Of a stretch of DNA of 6,977 nt, positions 4,237-6,977 are shown one piece after another. A model generated the notes under the pieces. The model worked only from the letters and a program-made list of their open reading frames with translations, did not search any database and was not told where the DNA came from. Source of the DNA: Flavobacteriaceae bacterium UBA2765. Lineage in GTDB: Bacteria > Bacteroidota > Bacteroidia > Flavobacteriales > Flavobacteriaceae. Position 1 is the stretch's first letter, and each line of letters opens with the position of its first letter. The stretch covers positions 20,539-27,515 of the forward strand of contig DEIV01000030.1 in assembly GCA_002352665.1 (NCBI GenBank), written 5' to 3'. The translations under genes and the position numbers were made by a program.

Positions 4237-5412
4237 TTAGTAATTTCTATACTTCTCAGTAATTTCAAAAACATGTGCTAAAATTTGTTCTTCTTGATTG
4301 GTGTATTCAATATGTTTTCTTTTCATAACCACAGTTGCAACTTCATTTACTTTATCCATTTTATAGGTTGTAAAACCTGCAGCACCGCCCCATGAAAATG
4401 AGGGGATAAAGTTTCTAGGAAAATTACTACCATAAATATTTGCACTAACCCCAACAATTGTTCCGGTATTAAACATGGTATTGATACCACATTTTGAATG
4501 GTCTCCCATCATTAATCCACAAAATTGTAAGCCAGTCTTTGCAAAACGTTCCGTTTCGTAGCTCCATAGTTTTACTTCTGCATAGTTGTTTTTAAGGTTT
4601 GAGTTATTAGTGTCAGCACCTAAGTTACACCATTCTCCTAGTACAGCGTTTCCTAAATAACCATCATGCCCTTTACTGGAATACCCAAAAATGACAACAT
4701 TATTTATTTCACCTCCAACTTTTGACAATGGCCCAATAGTAGTTGCACCATATATTTTAGCACCCATTTTTATAACAGAATCATGACATAAGGCAAAAGG
4801 ACCTCTTAGTAAAGATCCTTCCATAATAATAGCATCTTTGCCAATATAAATAGGCCCTGTAGATGCATTTAAAGTAGCAAAAGAAATTTCAACTCCCTCT
4901 TCAAAAAATATTTGTTCTTTATTGATACAATTTACGGTATCCGGTATGGGTTCAGATTTTCTTCCGGTGGTTAGCAATTCAAAATCAGCTTTGATAACTT
5001 TATCATTTAATGAGAATATATCCCAAGTATTCTTTAATTGTAATAATTCATTTTCAAAAGAAATTGAGGTATAATCATCAAAATTTACCTCGTCTTGCGT
5101 GTTTTTTGTGTAAAATGCAACAATCTCATCTTTATAATAAATCACCTGGTTTTCTTGCATATTTTTTACAAGTGCAACTAGTTTGTCACTAGGTAAAAAA
5201 GAGGCATTTAACATGATGTTCTCATCCATTTCCACCATAGGATATTTATCTTCCAAATATTCCTCGGTCAAGGTGGTTGTCGTTGCACCCAAATATTTTT
5301 CCCACTTTTCTCTAATGGTTAAAATACCTATTCTAATATCGGCTACAGGTCGAGTATAGGTAAAAGGCAATAAACTATTACGCACAGTTCCATCAAATAA
5401 AATATAATTCAT
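4237..5412 (-). CDS. GlmU-family sugar-1-phosphate nucleotidyltransferase/acyltransferase-like protein
   Basis: This 391-residue protein resembles the Bacteroidota GlmU-family group, proposed to act as a GlcNAc-1-P uridylyltransferase/GlcN-1-P acetyltransferase in cytoplasmic UDP-GlcNAc synthesis. The N-terminus has the family signature FDGTVRNSLLPFTYTRPVAD (7-26), followed by IRIGILTIREKWEKYL. It lacks the usual LAAGxGTRM uridylyltransferase loop, as is normal for this group. Residues about 170-345 form a left-handed beta-helix of hexapeptide repeats (for example IYIGKDAIIMEGSLLRG). HDGYLGNAVLG (249-259) resembles the GlmU acetyltransferase HLTYLGD segment, so H249 may correspond to its catalytic histidine. 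GADTNNSNLKNNY (265-277) corresponds to GAGTITCNYDG. The length fits the family. It is transcribed alone, toward the duplicated region, and its 3' end was copied into unit 1. The substrate is inferred. Confidence 0.85.
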   Translation of the reverse strand: MNYILFDGTVRNSLLPFTYTRPVADIRIGILTIREKWEKYLGATTTTLTEEYLEDKYPMVEMDENIMLNASFLPSDKLVALVKNMQENQVIYYKDEIVAFYTKNTQDEVNFDDYTSISFENELLQLKNTWDIFSLNDKVIKADFELLTTGRKSEPIPDTVNCINKEQIFFEEGVEISFATLNASTGPIYIGKDAIIMEGSLLRGPFALCHDSVIKMGAKIYGATTIGPLSKVGGEINNVVIFGYSSKGHDGYLGNAVLGEWCNLGADTNNSNLKNNYAEVKLWSYETERFAKTGLQFCGLMMGDHSKCGINTMFNTGTIVGVSANIYGSNFPRNFIPSFSWGGAAGFTTYKMDKVNEVATVVMKRKHIEYTNQEEQILAHVFEITEKYRNY

Positions 5413-5428
5413 GCAATTTATTTTTTTG

Positions 5429-5459
5429 CAAAGATAAGTAACTGATTTATTTTCACAAA
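5429..5459 (-). promoter_or_regulatory. Bacteroidetes-type promoter for the GlmU-family gene
   Basis: On the minus strand, TTTG at 5459-5456 and TATCTTTG at 5436-5429 match the Bacteroidetes primary-sigma consensus TTTG and TAnnTTTG, with a 19-nt gap. Transcription would start about 10 nt before the ATG at 5412, giving a very short leader. This is a consensus match, not a mapped start. Confidence 0.6.
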
Positions 5460-5528
5460 TAGAATATTCATAGATAATAATTTAATTTGTGTTTAATAAA
5501 ATCAATGAAAATACAACAAAAGAAGTAA

Positions 5529-5550
5529 TTCTTTAGATTTTCTTTAGATT
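5529..5550. repeat. 11-bp tandem direct repeat upstream of the lyase gene
   Basis: TTCTTTAGATT occurs twice in direct succession (5529-5539 and 5540-5550), ending 46 nt before the lyase ATG. A period of 11 bp is about one helical turn, so a regulator could bind both copies on the same face of the DNA. No canonical -33/-7 pair was found near it. The rest of 5413-5596 shows only the divergent GlmU-family promoter. Confidence 0.4.
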
Positions 5551-5596
5551 ATTGAGATATATTTAAGCTCCTTTATAATAAAAATCAATTTTAAAT

Positions 5597-6715
5597 ATGA
5601 AGAAAATAATTACGCTAGGAATTAAAAAAAATGATTTAACAGGACTAAAGGTAGTTTTATTAACATGCTTCTTTTCTTTTTTTTCAACTACAATTTCGGC
5701 TCAGATCATTTTTGATAATGGCTTTGAAAATGGAATTTCTGATTGGGACGATTCCGGAGTTTGGAAACAAGTACCTGCAAATGCAGTTTCTTCTTCTGAT
5801 GGTCGCGAAGGAAATAAATCGGTACGTTTTCTTCCTGTTGGTGATGAAAAGAGAAGTGAATTTACAATTAGAAATGGTGAGGGTACTTTTGGCTGGGGTG
5901 ATGAATTTTGGGTAGGGTTTAGTATAAAGTTAATACAACATCCAACAGGTTTTAAAATAATTAGTCAACATCATTCAACTCCCCACTTACTACCTGATGG
6001 AAGTGGCAACGCTGATTGGAGTTGTTCAGCCGGTCCAAATTCTTTTATAGTATTAGCAAAAGATAATAATTTTTTAATAAGAACATCTACAAACCCTAAT
6101 AATGTTAATACTGTACCTCCTATAGGTTCTGCTTCTTGGGGATTACTGGAAGTATCAAAACCTTATCAACTGAATCAATGGTATGATTTTGTTCTTCATT
6201 ATAAGTATACACTAAATAATACAGGATTTATAGAAATTTGGCTTGATGGAAATAAAATTGTCGATAAACACAATACGCCAACTGTTTATAAATTTGATTT
6301 ATGTGGTGAACCGAGGGTACCTCGCCAATATCAGAAAATTGGTATGTATTATGGTACTGGTAATCAAGGAGGAGAAATACTATATGATGCCTTTCGTATA
6401 GGCAATGAGAATTCTAATTATGAAGAGGTTGCACCAGGTGGTGAAACCTTAACGACTAGTGAGTTCCAAAACGTCAATATCAGAATTTATCCAAATCCTA
6501 TAAAAGATCGTAAGATTCATATTCAACTACCTGAAATAATTTTCATTAACTCTATTAAAATCTATAATATTTTAGGGAAAGAGGTTTTTTTTAAGAACAT
6601 TGAATCTTCTGAAAACAATATTTTATTAAAACCAAATCTTTCAGAAGGGATATATATTATCAAATTGAATACTTCAGAAAAAGGGTTGATAAGTAAGAAG
6701 ATTATAATAGAATGA
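5597..6715 (+). CDS. Secreted polysaccharide lyase-like protein with T9SS C-terminal tail
   Basis: This 372-residue protein has a signal peptide at 1-35 (hydrophobic VVLLTCFFSFFSTTISA, cut before Q36). Residues about 37-270 resemble the heparin lyase I-like jelly-roll family (PF14099, which includes PL13- and PL20-type enzymes). The domain opens with FDNGFENGISDW (39-50). It has a WVGFSIKL strand, an ISQHHSTPH segment (122-130) with histidines suited to a catalytic or metal site, and the late-strand pair YDFVLHYKYT (196-205) and FIEIWLDGNKIVDK (211-224). KIGMYYG (247-253) follows. Residues 293-372 are a type IX secretion sorting domain (IYPNP at 297-301, LSEGIYIIKL at 348-357, KKIIIE at the end), so the protein should be exported and cell-surface bound or released. 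It probably cleaves an acidic polysaccharide; glucuronan-like or alginate-like substrates are possible but unproven. It is followed after 40 nt by another secreted protein gene on the same strand. Confidence 0.75.
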   Translation: MKKIITLGIKKNDLTGLKVVLLTCFFSFFSTTISAQIIFDNGFENGISDWDDSGVWKQVPANAVSSSDGREGNKSVRFLPVGDEKRSEFTIRNGEGTFGWGDEFWVGFSIKLIQHPTGFKIISQHHSTPHLLPDGSGNADWSCSAGPNSFIVLAKDNNFLIRTSTNPNNVNTVPPIGSASWGLLEVSKPYQLNQWYDFVLHYKYTLNNTGFIEIWLDGNKIVDKHNTPTVYKFDLCGEPRVPRQYQKIGMYYGTGNQGGEILYDAFRIGNENSNYEEVAPGGETLTTSEFQNVNIRIYPNPIKDRKIHIQLPEIIFINSIKIYNILGKEVFFKNIESSENNILLKPNLSEGIYIIKLNTSEKGLISKKIIIE

Positions 6716-6755
6716 AAGTACATTCATTAACAATTGATAAATTAAATACTTAAGT

Positions 6756-6977
6756 ATGAAAACAAAAGCCATCCAAACAAAAAAGACTTTTTGGGTCCTT
6801 ACTGAAATTATTTTGACAACGCTTTGTTTTGCATTTATATCTATAACTGTAACTGCTCAACTTTCGTATGCTGAAGGTGGTCCCGCTGTTGAAGATCCGG
6901 GAGCGAACCTTAATTCAAATCTAAAACGTTATATTGATATTGTTAACGGAAATGATGGCAACAACGGAAAATCTCCT
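6756..6977 (+). CDS. Secreted protein, N-terminus of a probable parallel beta-helix polysaccharide-active protein (partial)
   Basis: From the ATG at 6756 the frame stays open to the window end (74 codons). Residues about 1-35 form a long signal peptide (basic MKTKAIQTKKT, then hydrophobic FWVLTEIILTTLCFAF and ITVTA, cut before Q36). The mature start leads to YIDIVNGNDGNNGKSP at 59-74. This resembles the Y(V/I)xxxGNDxNxGxSP entry motif of DUF1565 and other right-handed beta-helix proteins, including many PL6-like polysaccharide lyases. It lies 40 nt after the lyase-like gene with no terminator between, so the two are probably co-transcribed. The start was chosen because it gives the signal peptide. 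The enzyme family cannot be fixed from so short a piece. Confidence 0.65.
   Translation, partial: MKTKAIQTKKTFWVLTEIILTTLCFAFISITVTAQLSYAEGGPAVEDPGANLNSNLKRYIDIVNGNDGNNGKSP

Larger units (their letters stand above)
3310..4375. repeat. Tandem duplication, unit 2
   Basis: Unit 2 repeats unit 1, starting with the GIN pseudogene and ending inside the intact GlmU-family gene. Its length (1066 bp) is close to that of unit 1 (1432 bp) minus the two GIN deletions of 195 and 177 bp (1060 bp). That agreement supports the model. The part 3693-4042 aligns without gaps to 2646-2995 with 6 mismatches in 350 bases. The stretches 4043-4189 and 2996-3143 align only weakly. Confidence 0.8.

Noticed and set aside
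5010..5192. 60-codon + strand ORF within the GlmU-family gene
   Set aside because: It is antisense to a well-supported enzyme-like gene and shows no domain or promoter.
5712..5915. 67-codon + strand ORF within the lyase gene
   Set aside because: It is a +1-type frame inside the lyase coding region and has no independent support.

Overview
The window is AT-rich, with Asn-, Lys- and Ile-rich proteins, few purine-rich ribosome-binding sites, a TAnnTTTG-type promoter and a type IX secretion (T9SS) C-terminal tail. It also has a Bacteroidetes-type GlmU-family protein. Together these point to a Bacteroidota chromosome, most likely a marine or soil member of the Flavobacteriaceae. This assignment is inference from signatures, not from a database match.

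Left block (1-2561, + strand): the end of an ECF sigma factor gene overlaps a single-pass membrane protein that is probably its anti-sigma factor. That gene overlaps a secreted protein built from about eleven tyrosine-containing beta repeats (DUF4097-like). After an 82-nt gap comes a secreted head-GIN (DUF2807) protein with seven SGSGD-type repeats. This looks like one envelope-related sigma/anti-sigma regulon unit that encodes its own secreted beta-repeat proteins.

Middle block (2562-4236): no long intact gene, but much structure. It arose by tandem duplication of a segment running from codon 11 of the GIN gene, through the intergenic region, to the 3' end of the opposing GlmU-family gene. 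Unit 1 is 1878-3309 and unit 2 is 3310-4375. Unit 1 therefore ends in a decayed GlmU-gene tail, and unit 2 begins with a GIN pseudogene that has two in-frame internal deletions and several stop codons. Inside each unit, a stretch of about 350 bp is 98% identical between copies, while the pseudogene beside it is about 92% identical and other flanks are worse. On the minus strand this stretch carries two tiny ORFs of 27 and 36 codons. Both end in the same pattern, RxIWxxxRxYS. They read toward a perfect palindromic terminator shared with the GIN gene and lie downstream of a paired AGTACT palindrome. This duplicated micro-operon is the most unusual thing in the window; its function is unknown.

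Right block (4237-6977): a minus-strand GlmU-family sugar-phosphate nucleotidyltransferase/acyltransferase-like gene with a good Bacteroidetes promoter. Divergent from it is a secreted polysaccharide lyase-like protein with a T9SS tail. Last is the start of a second secreted protein whose first mature residues resemble the entry motif of parallel beta-helix polysaccharide-active proteins. The last two probably belong to a polysaccharide-degradation locus that continues past the window.
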